Origin: Halomonas sp.
GTDB lineage: Bacteria; Pseudomonadota; Gammaproteobacteria; Pseudomonadales; Halomonadaceae
NCBI RefSeq assembly: GCF_017983445.1
Contig: NZ_JAGOBJ010000002.1
Location: forward strand, 186,001-250,000
Direction of reading: 5' to 3'
Length of the DNA stretch: 64,000 nt
Shown here: one piece after another, positions 25,282 through 33,482 of the stretch
How the letters are laid out: each line of letters begins with the position of its first letter
Position numbering within the stretch: the first letter of the stretch is position 1
Program-made: the position numbers and the translations under genes
The notes under the pieces: model-generated
What the model saw: only the letters and a program-made list of their open reading frames with translations
Told to the model about the DNA's origin: nothing
Database searches by the model: none

Positions 25282-26157
25282 CTATGCGTTTTTAATCCAT
25301 TTAATCACTCGCACATCAACACTCACGATGAGTGTCTCCAATGCTGCCGCTCTTTCGCGGCCCTCAGCGCTTGCCCGATAAAGATGCGGCGTCATGGCCA
25401 GCAAATCAGCAATGGCCTCTTTGCCATCAAGCGTAAGCGGGTAACTGACCGTTTCGGCGACTTGCGCAGTAAATCCTTCTGGAACCGTCAGCTCACCACT
25501 GCGCTCAGGCTTAAGCGTTGGATAAATAACTTCGCGCAGCTCGCGCAAATGGTTTGCTCCTGCCTCCACCTGTAAAAGCACCCCACCCGGCTTGAGCACT
25601 CTGGCAAACTCGCTCATCACGGGAAAGCCGAACATGCAGAGCAGCCTATCCAGCGAGGCAGATTGCACGGGCAAGTTAGCGTTACTGCCTACCACCCAGG
25701 TGGCCGGCTGGTCTTGCTGACGGCTCGGCGCTTTCTGACGGTTTTGCTTGGCCGCTGCCATGACCGCCCATTTGGAAATATCCAAACCGATTAGCTCAAG
25801 CAGAGCCGCATCAGACGCCGCTTGAGCCAGCTGGCGTAAGTAATAGCCTTCACCACAGCCAGCATCCAGGCAACTAAGCGGCATGCTTTCCGGCGCGTCG
25901 TTCAATGCAGCATGATTAATAGCGTCAGCAATGGGCTGATAATACCCGGTATTCAGAAAACGCTGCCGGGCAGCCACCATAGACTTGCTATCGCCGGGAT
26001 CGTTTGAACGCTTGTTCTGAACCGGCAAAAGGTTCACATAGCCTTGCTTTGCGATATCAAAACTATGCCCGGCCGCGCAGCGCCATGCGCCTTCGGCTTG
26101 AGTGAGCGGGTCGCCATCGAGCGGGCAGGCCAGGGCTGTAAACGCGTTAAATGACAT
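25282..26157 (-). CDS. rlmA: 23S rRNA (guanine-N1)-methyltransferase RlmA type
   Basis: A 291-residue SAM methyltransferase. The N-terminal zinc finger has ACPLDGDPL (C11) and CAAGHSFD (near 27), then KQGYVNLLPVQNKRSNDPGDS, an RlmA hallmark. The SAM site is CLDAGCGEGYYL near 98. RlmA(I) methylates G745 of 23S rRNA in E. coli; an RlmA(II)-type site is the alternative. It is of normal length and stands alone, 38 bases downstream of the EamA gene on the same strand. Confidence 0.9.
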   Translation of the reverse strand: MSFNAFTALACPLDGDPLTQAEGAWRCAAGHSFDIAKQGYVNLLPVQNKRSNDPGDSKSMVAARQRFLNTGYYQPIADAINHAALNDAPESMPLSCLDAGCGEGYYLRQLAQAASDAALLELIGLDISKWAVMAAAKQNRQKAPSRQQDQPATWVVGSNANLPVQSASLDRLLCMFGFPVMSEFARVLKPGGVLLQVEAGANHLRELREVIYPTLKPERSGELTVPEGFTAQVAETVSYPLTLDGKEAIADLLAMTPHLYRASAEGRERAAALETLIVSVDVRVIKWIKNA

Positions 26158-26195
26158 AAATTGAGTTTTCGGAGAAGGAGAATAGAACTCAGCAG

Positions 26196-27131
26196 TTAGC
26201 GTACCACCACCACGATACCGAGCATGATAGCCACACCACCGATTAGAAAGTTAAGGCTCAAAGGCTCGTTGAGCAGTAGAGTACCAAAAAGTAGGCCAAA
26301 AAGCGGCGCCAAAAAAGAGAACACCCCTAACTGCGAAGCGCGGTAGCGCCGCAGCAGCGAAAACCATAGTAATAAAGCACCAAAAGAAACGACGACCGTT
26401 TGAAATCCGAGGCTTAAAATAGCCATTGGCGAAAACTGAGCGTTCATTAACTGCCCGGATACCAAGGCAGCAGGCATTAGTAGCAATGCTGTTACGCTTA
26501 GCTGATAGCTTAACGTAAGCTCAGCGGGCTGTTCTGAAAGCGAGCTTCTACGAATCACCACTGTCGTGGCGGCCCAAGATAATCCCGCTAATATTCCCAA
26601 CATGTCGCCGAACAGTATTTCTGTCTCGATGCTGCCTTTCTGCCCAGGTGCTATCGCTATCACCATGCCAATAAATGCAAAGCCGATGCCCCACCACTGA
26701 CGATGCGCGAGCTGCTCCCCAGGCACTACTACATGCAGCCCCAAGGCAGCAAAGATAGGCGCCGTGTAAAGGAAAACCGACATATGGGAAGCCAGTGTGT
26801 AATGAAGCCCCCAGGCCAAGAACACAAACTCACAGGTAAAGCCCAGACCCACGAGCAGCCCTGGCCGCCAGTGCGTGCAGATATCTCTCCAGCGAACGCC
26901 CTTCCAGAGAGCCCAGGCGATAACCAGTAGGCTGGCAAAAAGCGAGCGTAGCGCAATTTGGGTAAGCGGTGAGATTTCTTCAGCCACGCCCTTAATAGCA
27001 ACCTGCTGAAACCCGAGTATCAGGCAGAACAGCAGCATTAACCCCGATGCCGAAAGCCCCACGGGCTTTCGCTTATCGGCAGCACTTTTTTGGTAAGTCT
27101 CTGCGGGTACAGCGGATTGTGAATGGCGCAT
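26196..27131 (-). CDS. EamA/DMT-family transporter
   Basis: A 311-residue drug/metabolite transporter with ten helices in two EamA repeats; the second half ends in FGTLLLNEPLSLNFLIGG. The start at 27131 has AAAGGGGA at a good distance; the upstream TTG is unlikely. It is divergent from a LysR gene (27226), with 94 bases between them, so it is probably regulated by it. RlmA follows downstream. Exported substrate unknown. Confidence 0.85.
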   Translation of the reverse strand: MRHSQSAVPAETYQKSAADKRKPVGLSASGLMLLFCLILGFQQVAIKGVAEEISPLTQIALRSLFASLLVIAWALWKGVRWRDICTHWRPGLLVGLGFTCEFVFLAWGLHYTLASHMSVFLYTAPIFAALGLHVVVPGEQLAHRQWWGIGFAFIGMVIAIAPGQKGSIETEILFGDMLGILAGLSWAATTVVIRRSSLSEQPAELTLSYQLSVTALLLMPAALVSGQLMNAQFSPMAILSLGFQTVVVSFGALLLWFSLLRRYRASQLGVFSFLAPLFGLLFGTLLLNEPLSLNFLIGGVAIMLGIVVVVR

Positions 27132-27225
27132 ACGGTCCCCTTTCAATGAGAGGGCTATTGCATCAGGGGCGCAAATCGCCTACAACCGATTACTTATCCA
27201 GTCTAGGGTCAGCAAAACTCATCCT

Positions 27226-28173
27226 ATGAAAATCGAACGCCTACCGTTAAACGCGCTGCGCGCTTTTACCGAAGCTGCCCGCGAAAACAGTTTCAAAAAA
27301 GCCGCTATACGACTCAGCGTTACCTCTGGCGCCGTCAGCCGCCAAGTCAAGCAGTTAGAGTCCAGACTGGGAGTCGTTCTTTTTGAGCGACACGCCAATG
27401 GCGTTCTATTAACCGAGGCAGGAAAAGTACTATTAGATGACGTACAGGCGGGCCTTTCACTCATTGCAAGCGGAGTGGAGCAGATTACCCAACGCTCTAG
27501 CGAGGCCTTCGAGCTGGTAATCAGCGCCCCTCCGTCTTTTTTGCAGCTTTGGTTACTACCACGGCTTCACCAGTTCGAAGCACGCGAGCGCAACATCAAC
27601 ATCTCATTGGATGCCGATGCCAATTTAACGCCGCCGCTATGGCTACCTAACCGTGCCAAGCTGTCGCTGCGTTACGGGCAAGGCCCCTGGCAAGGCGTTA
27701 ACAGCATCCGACTGTTTGAGGACGTGCTCTTTCCTGTGTGCTCGCCGGTGCTGTTCAACCAAAACAAGATAAAAGTACCCGGGGATTTGCTGACACAAAC
27801 GCTGCTCGCAGTTGAATGGCAAAGACATACTCCGGCATCCAGCCATGTGCCGAACTGGAACAACTGGTTTGAGAGTGTTGGCATAAAAAACCAACGTCTG
27901 CCTGTTCCGAAGCAGTACTCACTTTATAGTTTAGCGCTCGACCAAGCCATCGCCGGTCAAGGTGTCGTGCTGGCAAGTTACCCCTTAATTGCCGACCGGC
28001 TGGAGAGCGGTGTTCTAGTACGCCCATTTGAAGAGAAATACTCGCTCGCTTCGCGCTTTGCGTACGATCTTATTCTGCCAACGAACGGAGAAGCGCCCGA
28101 GGCGGCTAGACGCTTTAGTGAGTGGTTGACCCAAGAGGCGGCGCGCTTTAAAGACGCCCCTTTGCACCCTTAG
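27226..28173 (+). CDS. LysR-family regulator, GcvA-like
   Basis: A 315-residue LysR-type regulator. The HTH LNALRAFTEAARENSFKKAA followed by VTSGAVSRQVKQLESRLGV has the GcvA-branch wording (PLNALRAFEAAAR). The effector domain carries ISAPPSFLQLWLLPRLHQF near 90. It is divergent from an EamA exporter, which it probably controls. The 3' end overlaps the convergent XRE gene by four bases. Confidence 0.9.
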   Translation: MKIERLPLNALRAFTEAARENSFKKAAIRLSVTSGAVSRQVKQLESRLGVVLFERHANGVLLTEAGKVLLDDVQAGLSLIASGVEQITQRSSEAFELVISAPPSFLQLWLLPRLHQFEARERNINISLDADANLTPPLWLPNRAKLSLRYGQGPWQGVNSIRLFEDVLFPVCSPVLFNQNKIKVPGDLLTQTLLAVEWQRHTPASSHVPNWNNWFESVGIKNQRLPVPKQYSLYSLALDQAIAGQGVVLASYPLIADRLESGVLVRPFEEKYSLASRFAYDLILPTNGEAPEAARRFSEWLTQEAARFKDAPLHP

Positions 28174-28919
28174 GTGCTTTTCGGCCGACGCGCATAGCCT
28201 TTAAACAACCCGTGCTGCCACTGACGCACCGCGAGCACGGAGGTAGTACCAAAGCGCTGAGTGATAGGCAACGTGCTTTCCCGCTCACAGAGTTCGTGGA
28301 ACTCCTTGGCTAGACGCTGCATGATTTGTTGCCACTCGTCATTACCTGCCCGTGATAATAATCCGTTAAGTACCAGCAGCTTTTCGCTTTCGCTGTCAAA
28401 GCGTGAGCGAAAAAACTCGTGGGCAATATGCTGCTGAAAAAACTGCTGAATGGGTCCGCCAGGCCGCCAGCGAAAATTAGGCGCTACTCGGCGCTTAATC
28501 CGGTTACCCGGCAACAGCTGAATAAGGGCAAGCCGTTCAAGCTTAAGCAGTTGCTGGGTGCATTCCGCTTCGCTTAGCTGATATTGGTGATGCATTTCAT
28601 CAAAGCTGTAGCCATTGATCACGCAAACGGCTATCAGGAACAGCTTAGGGTCATCAGCAATACTCTGCTCTTGCGCCTGGGTAAGCTCTTGCAGGCGGCG
28701 CTCTTCGGTTTGCATGGTTTGCACCAGCTCGGCAAATTCCAGGCTGAGCTGCTCACAGATACATTCAAGGCGTGCTAACGTGATATTGCGTTCAGCAAAA
28801 AGCCGCTTGACCGATGCTTCGCTTAATCCAAGCCACTGAGCTACATCGGCGTAGGTTTTACCCTGCGTTCGCAGTTGGCGCTTTAACGTCTTAATCAGTG
28901 AGTCGGTTTGAGACACCAC
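28170..28919 (-). CDS. XRE-family HTH regulator
   Basis: A 249-residue protein with an N-terminal lambda-repressor-like HTH (GKTYADVAQWLGLSEASVKRL near 20-40) and a larger C-terminal region with a second winged-helix-like segment (YQLSEAECTQQLLKLERLALI near 115). I do not recognise the C-terminal domain. It is divergent from the LplT-Aas fusion gene (29055), so regulation of phospholipid turnover is a reasonable guess. Its intergenic region of 135 bases must hold both promoters. Confidence 0.75.
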   Translation of the reverse strand: MVSQTDSLIKTLKRQLRTQGKTYADVAQWLGLSEASVKRLFAERNITLARLECICEQLSLEFAELVQTMQTEERRLQELTQAQEQSIADDPKLFLIAVCVINGYSFDEMHHQYQLSEAECTQQLLKLERLALIQLLPGNRIKRRVAPNFRWRPGGPIQQFFQQHIAHEFFRSRFDSESEKLLVLNGLLSRAGNDEWQQIMQRLAKEFHELCERESTLPITQRFGTTSVLAVRQWQHGLFKGYARRPKST

Positions 28920-29054
28920 AATCTCCTGGCATAAAAGTATCGAATAAAGATACTTTACCGCACCGATAACGCAACTCGTCTTTAAAAGGTTGCGTAAAGC
29001 GAAGCTTTAAAGGAAAGTCCGATGACTTCGAGACGCAAACAAGGCTAACGAACC

Positions 29055-32000
29055 ATGCAACGACTGCTCCGCGCGCCAGGTGCCTGGCCTTATCTTATCG
29101 CTATCTTTCTCAATGCCTTTATGGATCTAGGGCACAAGATCGTGATTCAAAATACGATCTTTAAAAGCTACGATGGCACCGCCCAGATAGTCTTGACGGC
29201 GCTGGTGAACGGGCTGATTCTGCTGCCTTTTATTATGTTGTTCAGCCCTGCCGGTCATGTCGCCGATGCCTACCCCAAAGTGCGCATCCTACGTTTTTCG
29301 GCGTGGGCAGCGGTGGCCATTTCACTAGGTATTACCGCCGCTTACTATCAGGGCTGGTTCTGGCTTGCCTTCGCCATGACGCTACTTCTGGCGATCCAGT
29401 CAGCCTTCTACTCCCCGGCCAAGTACGGTATGGTCAGAGCCCTGTTTGGCAAGCCGCGCCTGGCAGAAGCCAATGGCCTTATCCAGGCGCTTACCATCGG
29501 CGCCATCCTGGCAGGCACGGTAGTTTTCACTGCCTTCTTTGAAACCTGGACACCTCTTGCGAACCAATCCCCAGACCAGCTGTTGCGCCAGATTGCCCCG
29601 CTGGGCTGGTTGCTGGTGCTTAACAGTGTGATTCAAGTGCTGGCTCTTTATCGCTTGCCACTGGATACACCATCCTCGCCAGGCACGCCGCTTACCTGGC
29701 ACCGCTACATTAAAGGCAGTGCTCTAAAAGACAATCTACGCCTTGTTGCATCCCAGCCGGTGTTAAGGCTTTCGATTATTGGTCTGGCCACGTTCTGGTC
29801 GGTCGGGCAGGTGCTGCTGGCGGCTTTTCCCGCCTATGCCAAAGGCGCACTCGACATCGGTAACACGCTGGTGCTTCAAGGTATCCTCGCAGCCAGCGGT
29901 ATCGGCATTGCGCTTGGTTCGGTACTCGCCAGCAAGCTTTCCCGCAACCGGATTGAAACGGGCTTGATTCCCGTGGGCGCCTTGGGCGTAGCCGTTGGCT
30001 TATGGTGCCTGCCGTTACTCACGTCGCCGCTCGGTCAGGCGCTGAACTTTGTGTTTATCGGCTTGATGGGTGGGCTTTTTATCGTGCCGCTCAATGCGCT
30101 AATCCAGTTCCATGCCGCGGACAATGAGCTGGGTACCGTGCTGGCTGCCAATAACTGGATTCAAAACCTCGCCATGCTGGGCTTTCTGGTGCTCACGGCG
30201 CTGTTCGCGTTGGCGGGGGTAGATAGCCACTATTTGCTGTTGTTGATTGCCAGCGTGGCAATGATCGGCGGCGGCTACACCGTCGTTAAGCTGCCCCAGA
30301 GCCTGGTGCGCTTTCTATTAGGCTTTCTACTGACCCGCCGCTACCGGGTGGATGTCCACGGCCTGGAAAACATGCCCGCCCAGGGTGGCGTACTGCTGTT
30401 AGGTAACCATATCAGCTGGGTGGATTGGGCCATGGTGCAAATTGCAAGTCCACGGCCAGTGCGCTTTGTGATGCTTAAAAGCATTTACCAGCGCTGGTAT
30501 CTTCGCTGGTTCTTTAAAGCGCTGGGCTGCATTCCTATTGAGCGCGGCGTTGGCGCTGAAGAGGCCCTGACAGCCGTTGCCGAGCAGCTCAACGCCGGTG
30601 AAGTAGTGTGTCTGTTCCCGGAAGGCGCCATCAGCCGTACAGGCCAGCTGGGCGAGTTTCGTAAAGGCTATGAGCGCGCCTGCAAAATGGCCAACCCTGA
30701 TGTCAAAATCGTCCCGTTTTATCTGCGCGGGCTATGGGGCAGCCAGTTCTCGCACTCTTCCAGCAAACTGAAGGAGCTTCGCTATGCGCCGCTGCACCGT
30801 TCAATCGTTGTGGTGTTCGGTCAAACCCTGCCGAAAGAGACGCCAGCGGATGTGCTCAAGCGGCGTATTTTCGAGCAGGCCACCCGCTCCTGGCAACTCT
30901 CCATGGAGAACCTGCATACCCTGCCGGATGCCTGGATACGCAGCGTCAAGCGCCGCCCCGGCCAACTGGCCCTGGCTGATACCATCAGCCGCCCGCTAAG
31001 TGCCGCGAAGGCGCTGACCGCCAGCATTCTGATGGCCAAACGTATTCGCAAGCAGAGCAAGGCGCAAAACGTTGGCCTGCTACTACCTACTAGCAGCGCC
31101 GGCGTCCTTGCCAACATGGCGACACTGCTGGCGGGTAAAACGGTGGTCAACCTTAACTACACCGCAAGCCAGGAGGCGTTGGCATCTGCCTTAGAACAAG
31201 CGGAGATTGAAACCGTTTACACTTCGCAGCGCTTTGTCGAAAAGCTTGAACAGCGCGGGCTTGATATTGCCAAGCTGCTTGCCAAGCAGAATGTCGTCTA
31301 CCTGGAGGCGCTACAAGCCTCAATGGGCCGGGGTGAACGTCTGTTTACCTGGCTTTCAGTGCGCCTGCTGTCCACGGGGCTGTTGCGCCAACTCTACTGT
31401 CGAGCGCATGACGCCGAAGCCACCGCCGCCATTCTTTTCTCCAGTGGCAGCGAGGGGCAGCCGAAGGGGGTAATGCTCAGCCACCGTAACCTGATGGCCA
31501 ACGTGAAGCAGACCTCCGACGCGCTGAACACTGAACATAACGACGTCATGATGGCCTCGCTCCCGCTGTTCCATGCCTTTGGCCTGACGGTTACCCAGTT
31601 TTTGCCCTTGATTGAAGGTCTACCGTTAGTGTGCCACCCCGACCCGACCGATGCCGTGGGTATCGCAAAAGCGGTGGCCAGGCATCAGGCGACCATTATG
31701 TGCGGCACATCCACGTTCCTACGTCTGTTTACCCGCAGCCCCAAGGTTCACCCGCTGATGCTGGATAGCATAAGAGTGGTGGTTGCCGGGGCAGAAAAGG
31801 TCGATGACAGCGTACGCAGCGCATTCCAGCTTAAATTCCATAAACTGATTTATGAAGGATACGGCGCAACGGAAACCTCCCCCGTTGCGGCAGTCAACCT
31901 GCCCGATGCGCTGGATATCAACTATCTGCAGGTTCAGCGTGGCGCCAAGGTGGGAAGTGTGGGTATGCCTTTACCCGGCACGAGCTTCAAGATTGTTGAC

Positions 32001-32537
32001 CCGGAAAGCTTTGAAGAGCTGTCCACGGGCGATGCCGGCATGATCCTGATTAGCGGTCCTCAGGTCATGCAGGGCTACCTGAATGATCCGGCGCGCACCC
32101 ACGCGGCACTGCGCGAAATCGACCATCAGCAGTGGTATGTGACTAACGATAAAGGCTATCTAGACGAGGATGGCTTTTTAACCATCGTTGACCGCTACTC
32201 GCGGTTTGCCAAAATCGGCGGCGAAATAGTCGGCCTTGCCGCCGTGGAACAGGCCGTAAAAGCCACGCTGAGTGACCCGGATACGGCCATCATGGCGGTC
32301 AACATACCCGATACCAGCAAAGGCGAGCGGATTGTGCTGCTGTCAGAGACACCGCTTGATGCTAAAACGGTCAGAGTCGCGATGCTGGAAAACAGCGTAT
32401 CGCCGATGATGATACCCAGCTACTGGCTAACGGTAGATACCCTGCCCCGTTTGGGTTCCGGCAAGCAGGATATCGCTGGAGCCAAACAGCTGGCGCAGAA
32501 AAAAATAACCGAAAGTGAGAAGCAGCCAGCGCCTTGA
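29055..32537 (+). CDS. LplT-Aas type fusion: lysophospholipid transporter, acyltransferase and acyl-ACP synthetase
   Basis: An 1160-residue three-part protein. Residues 1 to about 415 are an MFS transporter like LplT, which flips lysophospholipid inward. About 425-620 is a PlsC acyltransferase with the HX4D motif at H452-D457 and FPEGAIS near 525. About 640-1155 is an AMP-dependent acyl-ACP/CoA synthetase with ILFSSGSEGQPKGVMLSH near 790-810 and YEGYGATETSP near 932. In E. coli LplT and Aas are separate genes; the fused form is known in other proteobacteria. It remodels 2-acyl-lysophosphatidylethanolamine at the inner membrane. Divergent from an XRE regulator. Confidence 0.92.
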   Translation: MQRLLRAPGAWPYLIAIFLNAFMDLGHKIVIQNTIFKSYDGTAQIVLTALVNGLILLPFIMLFSPAGHVADAYPKVRILRFSAWAAVAISLGITAAYYQGWFWLAFAMTLLLAIQSAFYSPAKYGMVRALFGKPRLAEANGLIQALTIGAILAGTVVFTAFFETWTPLANQSPDQLLRQIAPLGWLLVLNSVIQVLALYRLPLDTPSSPGTPLTWHRYIKGSALKDNLRLVASQPVLRLSIIGLATFWSVGQVLLAAFPAYAKGALDIGNTLVLQGILAASGIGIALGSVLASKLSRNRIETGLIPVGALGVAVGLWCLPLLTSPLGQALNFVFIGLMGGLFIVPLNALIQFHAADNELGTVLAANNWIQNLAMLGFLVLTALFALAGVDSHYLLLLIASVAMIGGGYTVVKLPQSLVRFLLGFLLTRRYRVDVHGLENMPAQGGVLLLGNHISWVDWAMVQIASPRPVRFVMLKSIYQRWYLRWFFKALGCIPIERGVGAEEALTAVAEQLNAGEVVCLFPEGAISRTGQLGEFRKGYERACKMANPDVKIVPFYLRGLWGSQFSHSSSKLKELRYAPLHRSIVVVFGQTLPKETPADVLKRRIFEQATRSWQLSMENLHTLPDAWIRSVKRRPGQLALADTISRPLSAAKALTASILMAKRIRKQSKAQNVGLLLPTSSAGVLANMATLLAGKTVVNLNYTASQEALASALEQAEIETVYTSQRFVEKLEQRGLDIAKLLAKQNVVYLEALQASMGRGERLFTWLSVRLLSTGLLRQLYCRAHDAEATAAILFSSGSEGQPKGVMLSHRNLMANVKQTSDALNTEHNDVMMASLPLFHAFGLTVTQFLPLIEGLPLVCHPDPTDAVGIAKAVARHQATIMCGTSTFLRLFTRSPKVHPLMLDSIRVVVAGAEKVDDSVRSAFQLKFHKLIYEGYGATETSPVAAVNLPDALDINYLQVQRGAKVGSVGMPLPGTSFKIVDPESFEELSTGDAGMILISGPQVMQGYLNDPARTHAALREIDHQQWYVTNDKGYLDEDGFLTIVDRYSRFAKIGGEIVGLAAVEQAVKATLSDPDTAIMAVNIPDTSKGERIVLLSETPLDAKTVRVAMLENSVSPMMIPSYWLTVDTLPRLGSGKQDIAGAKQLAQKKITESEKQPAP

Positions 32538-32591
32538 CGCAGGCAACCGCGCGTCTGCATTCCAAGAAGCAGCGCGGGCTCACCCCGAAAA

Positions 32592-32623
32592 CAGACAGCG
32601 CTTCAGCCTTGAGGCGCTGTCTG
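32592..32623 (+). terminator. Hairpin after the LplT-Aas gene
   Basis: CAGACAGCGC and GCGCTGTCTG form a perfect 10-bp stem with a 12-base loop. The following ATCTTAT is a poor T-tract, so termination is only likely. Confidence 0.5.
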
Positions 32624-32786
32624 ATCTTATCGGCTCAACCACGGTGTAAATTAGTAGATTTTATTCACTGAAAGCGCTGACTTTTATCCATGGTTTCTAA
32701 GTTCGTTGTGTATTAGATTGCTACTGACTATTTCGAGGTAAGGTGTTTCCTCGATGCCCCGTACCCGAAACATTAAGGAATGCCTT

Positions 32787-33386
32787 ATGCCCAACCCTGC
32801 GATCAATATTTACAAGCAACGCCGCAGCCAATATGCCATCGGTAAAGACATCCCCATCAGCCAGACCGTGGTTACCGCGCTGATCAAGGAAGCCGTCAAG
32901 CAAGCGCCTACTTCATTCAACTCGCAAAGCTCGCGCGCCGTGATTCTGTTCAATGAACAACACGACACGTTTTGGCAGCTCGTGATGGATACGCTGCGCA
33001 AGATCGTACCGGCTGACTCTTTTGAGCCTACCGAGAAAAAAATTAATAGTTTTGCTGCTGGCGCAGGCACCGTGCTGTTTTTTGAAGACCAGGACGTGAT
33101 CAAAGGGCTGCAAGATAAATTCCCGCTTTACGCCGACAACTTCCCGGTCTGGTCAGAACACGCCACCGGTATCGCCCAGTTTGCAGTGTGGACAGCGCTT
33201 TCAGAGGCCGATGTCGGCGCCAGCCTCCAGCACTACAACCCCATTATCGACGACGCCGTATTTGAAAACTGGGACCTACCCGCCTCCTGGAAACTGCGTG
33301 CCCAGATGCCGTTTGGCTCCCATGAAGCGCCGTTTGGTGAGAAGACCTTCATGAATGACGAAGAGCGCTTCCGCGTATTCTCCTGA
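32787..33386 (+). CDS. Nitroreductase family protein (HBN1/FRM2-like group)
   Basis: A 199-residue FMN enzyme. The start at 32787 (MPNPAINIYKQRRSQYAIG) follows AAGGAA; the frame runs 11 codons further upstream without support. The RRSQYAIG phosphate-binding segment and APTSFNSQSSRAVIL near 45-60 are family marks. The C-terminal FGEKTFMNDEERFRVF matches the small HBN1/YfhC-type nitroreductases. It probably reduces nitro or quinone compounds, or fatty-acid-derived stress products, with NAD(P)H. Single gene. Confidence 0.88.
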   Translation: MPNPAINIYKQRRSQYAIGKDIPISQTVVTALIKEAVKQAPTSFNSQSSRAVILFNEQHDTFWQLVMDTLRKIVPADSFEPTEKKINSFAAGAGTVLFFEDQDVIKGLQDKFPLYADNFPVWSEHATGIAQFAVWTALSEADVGASLQHYNPIIDDAVFENWDLPASWKLRAQMPFGSHEAPFGEKTFMNDEERFRVFS

Positions 33387-33482
33387 TCGGTATCTATTGC
33401 CCGCTGAGCATGGGTCATCCAAGCCAGCGGGCGCAATGTTGATAACCGGGCGAAGGCTACGCGACCTCGCTATGGCTTTCGA

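Noticed and set aside
33399-33432. GCCCGCTG/CAGCGGGC stem after the nitroreductase
   Set aside because: The loop is about 18 bases and no T-tract follows, so I did not call a terminator.
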